From positions 62,001 through 126,000 of the forward strand of contig NZ_CPYD01000001.1 of assembly GCF_001112925.1 (NCBI RefSeq): a DNA stretch of 64,000 nt. The letters run 5' to 3'. The notes beneath the pieces were generated by a model. It searched no databases. It saw only the letters and a list, made by a program, of their open reading frames with translations, and was not told where the DNA came from. Position numbers and translations under genes: made by a program. Positions within the stretch are counted from its first letter, which is position 1. Each line of letters begins with the position of its first letter. Source of the stretch: Yersinia nurmii. Lineage in GTDB: Bacteria; Pseudomonadota; Gammaproteobacteria; Enterobacterales; Enterobacteriaceae. Positions 9,044 through 17,850 of the stretch are shown piece after piece.

Positions 9044-11044
9044 ATGCCTATCAAAATAATGCATCCGTATCGCATGGATGCACTGGCCATTGCTTTATTT
9101 TTTTTCGCCAGTGTCCCAACATTCGCTTACGACCATGTATATGTTTTCGGCGACAGTCTGAGTGATACCGGAAATAACGGCAGATTCACCTACGATAACA
9201 ACCAACATTATTTATACGACGAGATTCTGGCGAAAAATGCAGGCGTGACATTAGTCGCGTCGGATAAAGGCGGGTTTAACTACGCTGCTGGCGGTGCCGT
9301 TGCTGTGCCAACACTCAACCCCGCAGACAATACGCAGAATCAAGTACAAAGTTACTTACAGCGAGTGAACGGTCAGGCCGACAGTAACGGCCTGTATCTG
9401 CATTGGATAGGCGGTAACGATTTGGCCGCGGCGGCCTCAAACCCGTCCAGCGCACCCAGCGTGGCGTATAGCAGCGCTGCCGCCGCCGCAACGCAGGTAC
9501 ACGCTTTACTCAATGCCGGAGCTGATACGGTTATCGTTCCGACCGTGCCCAATATCGGCGCAACCCCAATGTTAATGGAACGGGTTATTCAACAGGGATT
9601 GTCTGCCGTACAGCCTTCGGCAGTCCCCGGTGCTTTACAGGCCGCTTTCAGCACGCTAAATGCCCTGACTACGCCGGATAATCTCTCCCGCACTCAGGCT
9701 ATTCATCAGGCACTCGCCGCTGCCGCTAAACAAATCAGTCCTATTCCACAAATACAAAAAGGGATAGCCGATCGGCTCATTACTGCCTTTGACGATCAAA
9801 GCGCGCTGGCCGAGCAACTCACCGATTTTTATAATAATAGTGAGGACGCCTTGCTCGCCCAAGGTGGCGGCAATATTGTCCGTGTCGATGTGAATAAACT
9901 ATTCGGTGAAGTTATTAGTAACCCGAATCTGTTCGGGTTTACCAATACGGCGGGTATGCCCTGCCCGATAGGCGTTTCTTCAGCGGTTTGTACTTCGGGT
10001 CAGGCAGGCTTTGACTCTGCCCAATCTTACCTATTTTCCGATCATTTTCACCCAAGTCCGCAGGCGCATCAGATGATAGCCGATTATATTCAGGCGGTAC
10101 TTGACGCCCCCGCTCAAGCCGCTGCGCTAACGCAGGCAACTGCGGCAATGGCTCGCGACACTCGTGCCACCTTGGATAGTCGCTTCCAGCAATTACGCAC
10201 TCATAAAAATCCGCAGGACTCATTTGGCGTATTTGGCGGTTATGCCGGGCAGCATTATGATTATTCAGCCAACATTGCAGCCGGAGATGGCAATGCCACG
10301 ACTCATAATCTGACCTTAGGGATAGATTATCAGTTGACCGAAAACTGGCTGATTGGCGCATTAATGGCGGGATCGGATGATAATCAGCGGCCTTCCAGCC
10401 GTTACGATTATAAGGCGCGTGGTTTGCTGCTTTCGGCCTTCAGTGCTCTAGAATTCGCAGATTATGCCTGGATTAATGCAGACGTACACTATGCCAGCAT
10501 GAATTACGATGATATACGCCGTAATATGCAGATCGGCCCATTGACCCGAACTGAAACCGGTAATACCGATGGAAAACAATGGGGAGCCAGATTCACTGCT
10601 GGATATAATATTCCGATCACCAATTATCTGACCACTGGCCCAATGGCGCAATTTGCACTGGATTACAGCAATGTATCGGGATATAGCGAAAACGGTCACG
10701 ACAGTACAGCCATGCGCTTCAGCGATCAAAATTATCATTCGCAAATAGGATCTCTGGGCTGGCGGCTGGATGGCAAATTATCCTTATTTAACCCTTATGC
10801 CGAAGTGAATTACCAACATCAGTTTGGGGATGACATTTACCGGACCGGTGGCGGCTTGAAATCAACCCAAACCCATTTCGTCCGGGACAGCGCCAGACAG
10901 GATAAGAACTGGGTGAATCTCACCCTCGGTGCCAGCGTGCCGCTCACGGATAACGTGGCCTCGTTTGCCTCCATATCACAGACCACCGGCCTGAGCAGCG
11001 GCGAGCAATTTATGTATAATATTGGGTTAAGCGCCCGCTTTTAA
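9044..11044 (+). CDS. GDSL-type lipase/esterase autotransporter
   Basis: Type Va secreted esterase of 666 residues. A signal peptide (ALAIALFFFASVPTFA) ends before YDHVYVFGDSLSDTGNN, the block I serine motif with Ser38. Block III is WIGGND, and the Asp-His end of the triad lies in SDHFHPSPQAHQ at about residues 335-345. The passenger runs to about residue 370; residues from about 385 to the C-terminus form a beta-barrel ending in a terminal phenylalanine (NIGLSARF). This resembles EstA/ApeE-type outer-membrane esterases acting on lipids or acyl esters at the surface. An AAGGGAG ribosome-binding site precedes the ATG. It is monocistronic. Confidence 0.9.
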   Translation: MPIKIMHPYRMDALAIALFFFASVPTFAYDHVYVFGDSLSDTGNNGRFTYDNNQHYLYDEILAKNAGVTLVASDKGGFNYAAGGAVAVPTLNPADNTQNQVQSYLQRVNGQADSNGLYLHWIGGNDLAAAASNPSSAPSVAYSSAAAAATQVHALLNAGADTVIVPTVPNIGATPMLMERVIQQGLSAVQPSAVPGALQAAFSTLNALTTPDNLSRTQAIHQALAAAAKQISPIPQIQKGIADRLITAFDDQSALAEQLTDFYNNSEDALLAQGGGNIVRVDVNKLFGEVISNPNLFGFTNTAGMPCPIGVSSAVCTSGQAGFDSAQSYLFSDHFHPSPQAHQMIADYIQAVLDAPAQAAALTQATAAMARDTRATLDSRFQQLRTHKNPQDSFGVFGGYAGQHYDYSANIAAGDGNATTHNLTLGIDYQLTENWLIGALMAGSDDNQRPSSRYDYKARGLLLSAFSALEFADYAWINADVHYASMNYDDIRRNMQIGPLTRTETGNTDGKQWGARFTAGYNIPITNYLTTGPMAQFALDYSNVSGYSENGHDSTAMRFSDQNYHSQIGSLGWRLDGKLSLFNPYAEVNYQHQFGDDIYRTGGGLKSTQTHFVRDSARQDKNWVNLTLGASVPLTDNVASFASISQTTGLSSGEQFMYNIGLSARF

Positions 11045-11086
11045 TTCAATGGCTTAACATAAAGTCTAATAATAAATAAATGGAGC

Positions 11087-11123
11087 CCTCCCTTATTTCA
11101 GCATAAAGCTAAAGTTAGGGAGG
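11087..11123 (+). terminator. Weak inverted repeat after the autotransporter gene
   Basis: CCTCCCT (11087-11093) can pair with AGGGAGG (11117-11123) across a 23-nt loop. The loop is long and no U-tract follows directly, so this is a possible processing or termination structure only. Confidence 0.3.
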
Positions 11124-11181
11124 AATTTGCGTCAGACGACCGCTGGAAATACTGACGCTAATCATGACCTTCGAACGTACT

Positions 11182-11457
11182 TTAGAGAAACGATATTCGT
11201 TCAACGCGCGAGCCTTGAAGATTAAAACTTGGACTTTCCACCCGTAACGTCAATTCTGCTCAGTCGGAAAACTCGCCGGTCATCACTTTTTGCTGCGCAC
11301 AAGTACCTTTTTCCACCCACGCAACCGGCATGGTGATATTCATACCGTTGCGGATCAACTGAGTCTCTGCCGCCTGATTCAGCCCCATATAAAAGACCAG
11401 CGTTTGTTAACCTACCGACAGATCTTCTCAACCGACGGTTGGGTCTTTTTGAGCGTT
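11182..11457 (-). pseudogene. Relic of siroheme synthase / uroporphyrinogen-III methyltransferase (CysG C-terminal part)
   Basis: One minus-strand frame, interrupted by several stops, reads [20 protein letters not shown], then [20 protein letters not shown], then ELTLRVESPSF. This is the C-terminal S-adenosylmethionine methyltransferase region of CysG (family: [13 protein letters not shown] and PVALVENGT). The upstream part of the gene is missing and at least four in-frame stops are present, so it is a decayed fragment of a second cysG copy. Confidence 0.65.
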
Positions 11458-11865
11458 CTCTATCATTAGCCGACGGTTTTGCGCATTATCGCGATGAGTG
11501 AGAGGAATGCCGCTTTAGCCTGCAAACCTAGTGAGGCTTTAATGCTTACCAACTTAACAGCGAGATGCGGTAAATTTGATTTCAATTTGTTAGATTCTAC
11601 AGCCGGAGCGTTGGAAATGAATGGCAGGATGTAATCAGGTATTCCTGTATTCACGGGCAAATAAAGCCACACATTAAATAAGTGATTAGTCAGCGTCAAT
11701 TTGCGAAAGGTCATAAGAAAATAAAATAACCCGCAAAATATAAAACCGTCGCATATCTCATCGTTACAAATCCTATAACCATATGAATCAACATCACTAA
11801 ATCATATTCTTCGTAAACCGCCGATGACAAAACCTTAAAGACCGATTGTCACAAAAATAACGGCG

Positions 11866-11963
11866 TTATCGTTTTTTACCTTTCAGAAGGCTACAGATTC
11901 CGATAAGGATAAGACCTAGCCCCACCCATTTTTCAGGGATGGTACCGAGAAAATAAGAGGCAG
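11866..11963 (-). pseudogene. Possible 3' relic of a small multidrug/EamA-type transporter
   Basis: A minus-strand frame reads ASYFLGTIPEKWVGLGLILI then GICSLLKGKKR and a stop. The pattern (exporter loop, one last membrane helix, short basic tail) resembles the end of a DMT-superfamily transporter. No start or upstream body can be found. Confidence 0.35.
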
Positions 11964-12102
11964 ATGAACAATTTTCTATGATTTACTATTTTTATTAAAA
12001 CAATATAAACATTAGATTAAATAATGTTTATAGCGAATTTGACATAAGCACAATTATTAATCTTCAAATTAATGCATTGAATTTATTTGAGTTATAAATA
12101 AA

Positions 12103-12146
12103 TGCGTGACATGAATCACATTAATAAGATTCAATATCCTTATAAT
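12103..12146 (+). promoter_or_regulatory. Predicted class II CRP-dependent promoter
   Basis: A near-perfect CRP operator, GTGA-CATGAA-TCAC followed by A (12106-12120, centre 12112.5), is followed by a perfect TATAAT (12141-12146). A start about 7 bp beyond the -10 would fall near 12153-12154, placing the CRP site at -41.5, the standard class II geometry. No good -35 is needed in such promoters and none is seen. Confidence 0.6.
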
Positions 12147-12152
12147 CAATAA

Positions 12153-12216
12153 AATCATCTTAACTTTCCCTGGTGTTGGCCATTTGGCAACCCTTACCTC
12201 GTGTAAGGGTTTTTTG
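12153..12216 (+). ncRNA. Putative CRP-activated small RNA, about 64 nt
   Basis: Bounded by a class II CRP promoter and a strong Rho-independent terminator, with no open frame of any length between them and no gene immediately downstream (the next gene is convergent and starts 800 bp away). A first imperfect stem-loop forms from GTTGGCC and GGCAAC, then comes the terminator hairpin. The 5' part is single-stranded and U/A-rich with a CUUUCCCUGG stretch. I could not match it to known enterobacterial sRNAs such as CyaR, Spot 42, MicF or RybB. Confidence 0.5.
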
Positions 12217-12219
12217 TTT
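12189..12219 (+). terminator. Strong Rho-independent terminator
   Basis: Perfect 9-bp stem AACCCTTAC / GTAAGGGTT with a 5-nt loop (CTCGT), followed directly by TTTTGTTTTT. Confidence 0.85.
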
Positions 12220-12580
12220 TTAATCCCAGAAAAAAACAGCTTGCAACAAGTGAGCTCAAGTCCCTTTGTATGTGTTGCATCTCATTGCTATACGCTTATG
12301 CCTGTCACTGTTGGCCTATCGTTCTGGATTTTCAGTAACATCAACTTTGCCAATATGTTGAGCTTCACCTCAGTTATTCCCATAGGCTTAGCCCCTAACC
12401 AACGGCAAAATTGCGAAGATAGTATCTGGAGCCTCGCGGCTATCTGCCACTGGAAGCGGCAGCATTCCCCTTAGTTTGGATTCTCGAGAAAATATACGGC
12501 GCTAAGGCGCCAAGATGCAAAATAAGGCATGAGCAGAAAACATCATAGAAGGAGGACAGGTTTGTCGGCACGATCCTTGA
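12220..12580. other. Intergenic, nothing recognised
   Basis: Between the putative sRNA and the acetyltransferase gene I see no supported gene. A 96-codon plus-strand frame (12184-12474) starts inside the terminator and has no domain. A short GGCGC/GCGCC inverted repeat lies near 12498-12512. Confidence 0.4.
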
Positions 12581-13039
12581 TCAATCGTTATTGAGACTCA
12601 GGCTGTAATAATGTTCACCTTTTTCAATTTTTCCGGTAAAGCTAAAACCGCAAGAAAGATACAGTTTCCTCGCAACCAGATTGCTCTCCTCTATCATTAA
12701 GGTGACTTTTGTCACGCCGTTATTCCTGAACAAGGAGAGCATTGCCTCAAATGAAGAGCGCCCCAACCCTTTTCCTATGAATTTATAATCCAGCATATAG
12801 CGGAAAAGCTCTACTTCGGTATATTCACCAGGTATCTGTTTGTACATAAAGAAACCGATCAAGGTCTCATTAAAATATAATGCCTTAGGTTCACACTCTG
12901 GGAAAAATTTTGATTCAGCAAGTGAAATGGCGTTACAACAAACAAACTCCTCTAACAGAGTGCCGATCCCATTACTATTCGATGTTAACTCACAGACATC
13001 AAAAAAATTCTCAGCCTCGACGTCCCGTATATCGATCAT
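12581..13039 (-). CDS. GNAT-family N-acetyltransferase
   Basis: Predicted acetyltransferase of 152 residues. The core motif A region is ELFRYMLDYKFIGKGLGRSS with the R/Q-x-x-G-x-G/A pyrophosphate-binding loop (FIGKGLGRSS), followed by VTLMIEESNLVARKLYLSCG (the N-x-x-A...Y motif) and FSFTGKIEKGEHYYSLSL. The open frame continues 46 codons upstream without conserved sequence; the ATG at 13039 (MIDIRDVEAENF) has a GAGAG ribosome-binding site and fits GNAT length. SpeG or RimI-like substrates are possible; none is indicated. It is isolated, with a long AT-rich region upstream. Confidence 0.8.
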   Translation of the reverse strand: MIDIRDVEAENFFDVCELTSNSNGIGTLLEEFVCCNAISLAESKFFPECEPKALYFNETLIGFFMYKQIPGEYTEVELFRYMLDYKFIGKGLGRSSFEAMLSLFRNNGVTKVTLMIEESNLVARKLYLSCGFSFTGKIEKGEHYYSLSLNND

Positions 13040-14158
13040 ATCTGTCTCTCTATGGTTAAAACTACCGGTGTTATTCATTCTATTTTGCATATCATCCAAT
13101 GCCCGACACTCGCAGGTTTTACTGCTTTTACCTCGAAGAAAAAATTCCATTAGGATGCATGACTTGGCATCTAACATATTGTAGGGATTAACTAAAATTT
13201 TTACACCTTATGATTTTCGTCACCATTACCAGACGCTCGGTCGATTTTGCGATAATATTTTGGATACTATTTACCTTGTTTAAAGTGATAGTTCAGCTTT
13301 TAAATGCGTCAAACAAACCGTGTTAATGACCAATGTCTGCCTGTATTAAGCAATGAAATGAGCTAGCATAAACTGCAAACCTTTGCGTCTGACTGATGCA
13401 GAACTAATCATACGAACAATATAGTTAGCAAAAATATAATCCCCCCTAGTCCTCCTCCGCCAAAGACGCTATATATACGGTGTAACCGTAGCCAATAGAT
13501 GTCATTGACCGCCCTATCTAGCCGTAAAATGCTAAAACAGAAGAAATCTCGGTTACTTGCTATCAATAACGATAAGAGAGATAAGTTGTATTCCTTAACT
13601 GCTAATTATCATCGTTTGGAAAAAATAATAAATAAAAAAATATTTATACTGCCGAGGCATGTCTTAAGGAAAGAAATCATAGCGCTGACCTGCATTAATC
13701 AACACATCTATTAGTTACTTCACGACACACGTTCAAATTAACCAATTAGCAATAATCCTAATGTTGACTTGCCAATTAAACAGGACTTAAATCATCTGGC
13801 GAATTAATATCAAAAGAAAATAAATATCACGAAGAAAAGCCAGCGTGATTTCATAAGGCCATTAAAAACATGCTGAATAATCAATTAAAAGCATTAATAC
13901 AGAAAGGTTAATTAGCAGTAATTAATTAATCCCATTGAGGAGGCTAATGATGATGAAAAAAACGTAGTGTAGAAAAAATAGATAGAAAAAAAAATTCAGT
14001 ACTCAGCGCAAAACCTCCAAGCATTAGCCGTGATTATTAGCTTGGATAGTTACGCCTTTCGTAATCCTGGCCGTTGAAGCTACGTTAAATTCGAGGCCAG
14101 CATTTATTAACTCCTTCATTTCAATCAAAAGAAATAGGGATAAAATCAGGATATAGCC
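13040..14158. other. AT-rich intergenic region upstream of the lipoxygenase gene
   Basis: No convincing gene. A 71-codon basic, lysine-rich plus-strand frame (13499-13714) lacks a ribosome-binding site and is not recognised. At 13934-13966 a perfect GAGGAGG precedes ATGATGATGAAAAAAACG and a stop, the look of a decayed gene that lost everything after its signal-like start. CTGGCC and GGCCAG (14067-14103) can form a long-loop hairpin. Low GC suggests acquired DNA. Confidence 0.4.
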
Positions 14159-15976
14159 ATGAAAAATACTATTGATAAAAACTGGACCACCAATCTGTCC
14201 CCTCTCATTGGGGTTCCTATGCTAGACTCAAAACCAGGTGTTGATATCGACAAATACTTCCATCCGCGAGCCGAATATACACAAAAACTCGATGAGCTCA
14301 TACAACGAGTTTCCGATAACTTTTCAAACTATACCGATTCGCTGATACCCAACCCTACGCCCGAAGAAAAAAAAGCGATCAGGAAATTAACTAATTCTGT
14401 CAACAAACAATATCATACCCTTTTTCACTCAGCTCCTGACTGGGAAAAGGTGGATATAAATGACGAGGTCAATACATTAACCAACGCGCTAACTCAGTAT
14501 TTCCCAGATAAAAAATCAGTTCTAAGATATTCTTTGGAAAAATATGACGAGCTATTTACGGTTATCGATCGACCTTTTGTTGCCGATCATATGCATGACA
14601 ATGATCTATTTTCCTATTGGCGAGTCGCAGGCAGTAATCCCGTCGCATTGCGCGGCGTACAGCATATTCCTGAAAAATTCCCGCTAACCGATACTCAATA
14701 CAAATCCGTCATGGGTAAAAATGATAGTTTATCATTGGCACTGAAGGAAAAACGGATCTACATGCTGGATTATCACTACCTTGAATCAGCCGTTACTGAG
14801 AATGGGTTTTCTAAGCAAGAGAATGGCCCCGGAACTCAAAACGTAACAGGATATTCCTATGCTGCTATTGCCTTATTTGCCGTCAGTAAAATAACAAAAA
14901 AATTGGTTGCCGTTGCTATCCAATGCGGACAAAATCCTGAAAATAATAATCCTATGTTCTTACCCTTGTTAGATAAAAAGCATTTCTGGGGTTGGGAGCG
15001 CGCAAAATACGTCATTCAGACTGCCGATGAATCAGAACATCAACTATCAACTCACTTAGGCCTGACACATTTATTAGCTGAAGTTTTTGCGCTCGCAACC
15101 GTGCGTAAATTACCTGAAAAACATCCAATTCATGATTTATTGATTTCACACTTTGAAGGGACTAACCGCATTAATCATAACGCGACTGTAGCGTTATTGG
15201 GCGCAGGGCAATTCGTTGACAGTTTATTTGCCGCCCCGCTAGAAAGCCTGGCGCAAAAAGTCATTGATGTACGCCTCAATTATAATTTCTATGAGCATTT
15301 TTTACCCACAGAACTAAAAATCCGTGGCGTAGATGATATAACCGCCTTACCCGATTATCCCTATCGTGATGACGGTCTGCTGATCTGGAGTGCTATTAAA
15401 GACTGGGTTTCTAAATACATTGAATATTATTACAAAACCAACAAGGCACTTGAACAAGATAAATATTTAATGGATTGGATGGATGATATTGTCGCCAACG
15501 GCAGAATCAATGGATTCCGAAAAGTCACTGATAAGAATGAAATAAAAGATGTACTTACAATGATAATATTCACCTGCTCGGCACAACATGCTGCGGTAAA
15601 CTTCACTCAACCTCCGTGGATGATATACACTCCAGCCAGTACCGGTACCTTGCATCATAAAAAACCTACACAACGGCAAGATAATACAGAGGAACAATGG
15701 ATAAATATGATTCCCAGCATAGCCCGCTCACTAAGAAAGGTTGAAATTTACACCCTACTCGGAGAGCTTCATCATGGCTATTTGGGAGAGTATATTGATT
15801 GGCAAGGGAAAGAAATTTTTACCAGAAAAGAGAACCCGATTATTTACCAACACCTAAAAGATTTCCGAAATGAACTATCGGAGATCACTGAGACAATTAA
15901 TAGAAAGAACGATGATCGCCCTTTCCCTTATACTTACTTGATTCCTGAAAACATCCCGGCAAGCATTAATATTTAA
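14159..15976 (+). CDS. Bacterial lipoxygenase (non-haem iron)
   Basis: Single-domain lipoxygenase of 605 residues, which inserts O2 into polyunsaturated fatty acids to give hydroperoxides. All five iron ligands can be placed: His294 and His299 in ESEHQLSTHLGLTHLLAEVF, His477 and Asn481 in TCSAQHAAVNFTQPPW, and the C-terminal Ile605 (IPASINI). The family stretch KHPIHDLLISHFEGTNRIN is also present. There is no N-terminal PLAT domain and no evident signal peptide (MKNTIDKNWTTNLSPLIG), unlike the secreted P. aeruginosa LoxA, so it may be cytosolic or exported otherwise. An AGGA ribosome-binding site precedes the ATG. It is monocistronic in AT-rich DNA with no related neighbours, which suggests transfer. 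The identification rests on motifs and is strong; the substrate is unknown. Confidence 0.9.
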   Translation: MKNTIDKNWTTNLSPLIGVPMLDSKPGVDIDKYFHPRAEYTQKLDELIQRVSDNFSNYTDSLIPNPTPEEKKAIRKLTNSVNKQYHTLFHSAPDWEKVDINDEVNTLTNALTQYFPDKKSVLRYSLEKYDELFTVIDRPFVADHMHDNDLFSYWRVAGSNPVALRGVQHIPEKFPLTDTQYKSVMGKNDSLSLALKEKRIYMLDYHYLESAVTENGFSKQENGPGTQNVTGYSYAAIALFAVSKITKKLVAVAIQCGQNPENNNPMFLPLLDKKHFWGWERAKYVIQTADESEHQLSTHLGLTHLLAEVFALATVRKLPEKHPIHDLLISHFEGTNRINHNATVALLGAGQFVDSLFAAPLESLAQKVIDVRLNYNFYEHFLPTELKIRGVDDITALPDYPYRDDGLLIWSAIKDWVSKYIEYYYKTNKALEQDKYLMDWMDDIVANGRINGFRKVTDKNEIKDVLTMIIFTCSAQHAAVNFTQPPWMIYTPASTGTLHHKKPTQRQDNTEEQWINMIPSIARSLRKVEIYTLLGELHHGYLGEYIDWQGKEIFTRKENPIIYQHLKDFRNELSEITETINRKNDDRPFPYTYLIPENIPASINI

Positions 15977-16128
15977 AAAGCCTCCGGCTAACTTGCATAA
16001 ATAGGCGAATATAAATGCAAGACTTTAATCATGACATTGACACTGCATAATTAAAATACGACTAGCTTTACTTCATGTACCAAGAGAGACTTAGGTCTCT
16101 CTTTAATTATTATCTGAAAGCCATCATG

Positions 16129-16302
16129 TTAATTAAATTTTGGTTCGACAGAGTGCGCGCAATCGCTATTTGCATCGCTGATATCATCCATGCAAGTTTG
16201 CGCATCCAGAGATTCAGCGGGGGCTTTGCCCAATTCGGAGCGATCCCCGCCGGAACATCCAGAAAGGGCACAGAGAAAAACACAAAAGATAAATTTATTC
16301 AT
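16129..16302 (-). CDS. Small predicted lipoprotein, 57 residues
   Basis: Starts MNKFIFCVFLCALSGCSGGD: a short basic N-region, a hydrophobic core and the lipobox LSGC with lipidated Cys16. The mature part of 42 residues is acidic with two further cysteines (TCMDD and SDCAH) that could form a disulfide. An AAGGA ribosome-binding site stands 8 bp before the ATG and overlaps the end of the broken gene upstream, so the two were probably cotranscribed. Function unknown. A longer plus-strand frame over the same bases (16075-16332) has no merit. Confidence 0.65.
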   Translation of the reverse strand: MNKFIFCVFLCALSGCSGGDRSELGKAPAESLDAQTCMDDISDANSDCAHSVEPKFN

Positions 16303-16313
16303 TGGTATTTCCT

Positions 16314-16640
16314 TAAGCTAAAAGTGCGATAAATAACCTGATAAAAGATTTTCTGCTACCGCCGGCATATTCACCACGGTCATTGTGCATCTCGTTCCTT
16401 CTGAAATGATGGAAAGGTGCGTCTACACGTTCCGGAAATGCGCCAAAAACCATTGTGGGGATCAAACCGGTTATCTACGTGACCGTAAAAATCACCAAGA
16501 CCATGGAACCAAGGGGCGACACCAATAAAACGTTCACCCACAAAACATTCCGAGCCGTAATATTCGTAAGGCGCGCATGTGCAAAGCTCATCGTCATAAT
16601 AACCGTATGGGCACACAGGTTCAGGCCACACTTAGACAAT
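16314..16640 (-). pseudogene. Frameshifted small exported protein (Tyr/Gly/Pro-rich)
   Basis: One frame reads CTCAPYEYYGSECFVGERFI, GVAPWFHGLGDFYGHVDNRF and DPHNGF; the continuation in the adjacent frame reads GAFPERVDAPFHHFRRNEMH and then NDRGEYAGG, followed by a stop just before the lipoprotein gene. This composition recalls small secreted or lipoprotein-type proteins with repeated YG/GPW motifs. No signal peptide or proper start is left: the first frame begins directly after a TAA. A frameshift near 16440 and loss of the N-terminus make it a pseudogene. Confidence 0.45.
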
Positions 16641-17020
16641 AATTTCTGATAAGCATCACTAAAGTGTTAACAGCAGCCTAGGAAAAGTCAATGTGGTGTA
16701 ATTAAAACGCCTAGGGTATTCAAAAAAATTAGATGCCAGTGTTGTAAAAACGCTGGCGTGTATAAAAACCTTACTGAATTCAGGTAACAAGTACACAATT
16801 ATGTTCATCGCATTATTGAGAGACGGCGAAGGCATCTTGTGAGTCAAAGGGAGAACATCAGAAAGCCGGGCAACTTTATCTGATTAAGCAGGCTGAATAG
16901 GCAAAATGTAAAATCGCTGTTTTCTTTAAATAAAAAATACCAATTTGGTTAACAGGCGAAAAACTGAAACCGTTTATCTACCTATTATTAACGCCGGAAC
17001 AAAATTAGGCTGCTACGATT

Positions 17021-17049
17021 AAGTTTGAACTGTACACAGTTCCAAACTT
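17021..17049. repeat. Palindrome, possible operator upstream of the exported-protein gene
   Basis: AAGTTTG-AACTGT-AC-ACAGTT-C-CAAACTT: two nested arms forming a 29-bp inverted repeat with one unpaired base, about 60-90 bp before the gene at 17110. It could bind a dimeric regulator or form a hairpin in a 5' leader. Confidence 0.45.
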
Positions 17050-17109
17050 GGGCCTCTATAAACAACCCATCACCGAGCGTGACGACACGAACATATGCAG
17101 GTACAAATA

Positions 17110-17610
17110 ATGAGAGCGGCTATCGCCACCGTTTTGATGGCTATTTCAACCAGTGCTATCGCATCAAATGACAAGCTTTACTCTGTGAATCCAGGGGCTT
17201 TTATATTTCATGCATATGAACCCAAAACTGACTATACGCAATACTTTGATAATCAATATATTGCTGTAGAGAGAAAATTAAATGCCCAGTCAGATTACAG
17301 TTTATCCGTTGGAACTTTAGTCAATAGCTTTTCCAACAGATGTATGTTGCTAGGCGTGCGAAAAGACTGGTGGGAAAAGGGTCATTGGACCTTCAAAGGC
17401 GGGTATGCGTATGCAGGAGAGTTTTTCTTTTCTCAATTTAGCCATTGTGGCGATGAAGGGATTTATAGAAATATCAAGGACGCCGTTGGGATTGGCTTTG
17501 CGCCCTATATTTATCACGCCCTCCAGTATGATTTTAATGACCATTTTGGCCTAGAAGGCGGCGTTATTCTCCCCGGCATTGTCGTTCTTAGTATGCAGTT
17601 CCACTTTTAG
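17110..17610 (+). CDS. Small exported, probably outer-membrane barrel protein, unknown function
   Basis: 166 residues from the ATG at 17110, which has CAGG eight bases upstream; an in-frame ATG 5 codons earlier is less well placed. The signal peptide ends at about SAIA/SND. The mature part alternates polar and aromatic residues in strand-like fashion (YIAVERKLNAQSDYSLSVGT, WTFKGGYAYAGEFFFSQF) and ends SMQFHF with a C-terminal phenylalanine, as expected of a small outer-membrane beta-barrel. Cys residues in NRCMLLGV and SHCGDEG may form a disulfide. It is not PagP by motif. Family not recognised. Confidence 0.6.
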   Translation: MRAAIATVLMAISTSAIASNDKLYSVNPGAFIFHAYEPKTDYTQYFDNQYIAVERKLNAQSDYSLSVGTLVNSFSNRCMLLGVRKDWWEKGHWTFKGGYAYAGEFFFSQFSHCGDEGIYRNIKDAVGIGFAPYIYHALQYDFNDHFGLEGGVILPGIVVLSMQFHF

Positions 17611-17625
17611 TGACACTCCGGCCTG

Positions 17626-17850
17626 GCTGAGATACTCATATTTCTACCACCAATAGCATTGCGCACACATTTTACCAAGCATGTTGCCAATACAGGTCAA
17701 GGGAGCGGAGATTCATTACTGGTTGATACTATCTTGAATGCCGCACGCTCAACTATCGGTGTGCGGGCCTGATATATCGAAGCAACAACTGCACCGGCTA
17801 AAACATTTTATATGAAATATGGTTTCATCCCTTTTACCTTACTCAGATAA
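17626..17850 (+). pseudogene. Relic of a TacT/AtaT-like GNAT acetyltransferase toxin
   Basis: One plus-strand frame reads GQGSGDSLLVDTILNAARST, IGVRA, a TGA, then YIEATTAPAKTFYMKYGFIP and FTLLR. The GQGxG...L loop, the IGVRA strand and the AKxFYxxxGF motif are those of type II toxin-antitoxin GNAT toxins. The N-terminus and any DUF1778-type antitoxin are absent and a nonsense codon interrupts the core. Its end overlaps the convergent stop of the diguanylate cyclase gene. Confidence 0.55.

Larger units (their letters stand above)
11045..12102. other. Decayed intergenic stretch
   Basis: Apart from the cysG and transporter relics there is no convincing gene. An 82-codon minus-strand frame (11714-11466) has no recognisable domain and looks spurious. 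The 11960-12100 part is strongly AT-rich and leads into the CRP-type promoter. Confidence 0.5.

Noticed and set aside
13499..13714. 71-codon lysine-rich plus-strand frame
   Set aside because: No ribosome-binding site, no domain, in AT-rich DNA where such frames are common by chance.
16075..16332. 85-codon plus-strand frame
   Set aside because: Antisense to a better-supported minus-strand lipoprotein gene with lipobox and Shine-Dalgarno.
17110..17610. PagP (lipid A palmitoyltransferase) for the small exported barrel-like protein
   Set aside because: Size and export fit, but the PagP active-site pattern could not be placed, so it is left as unknown.
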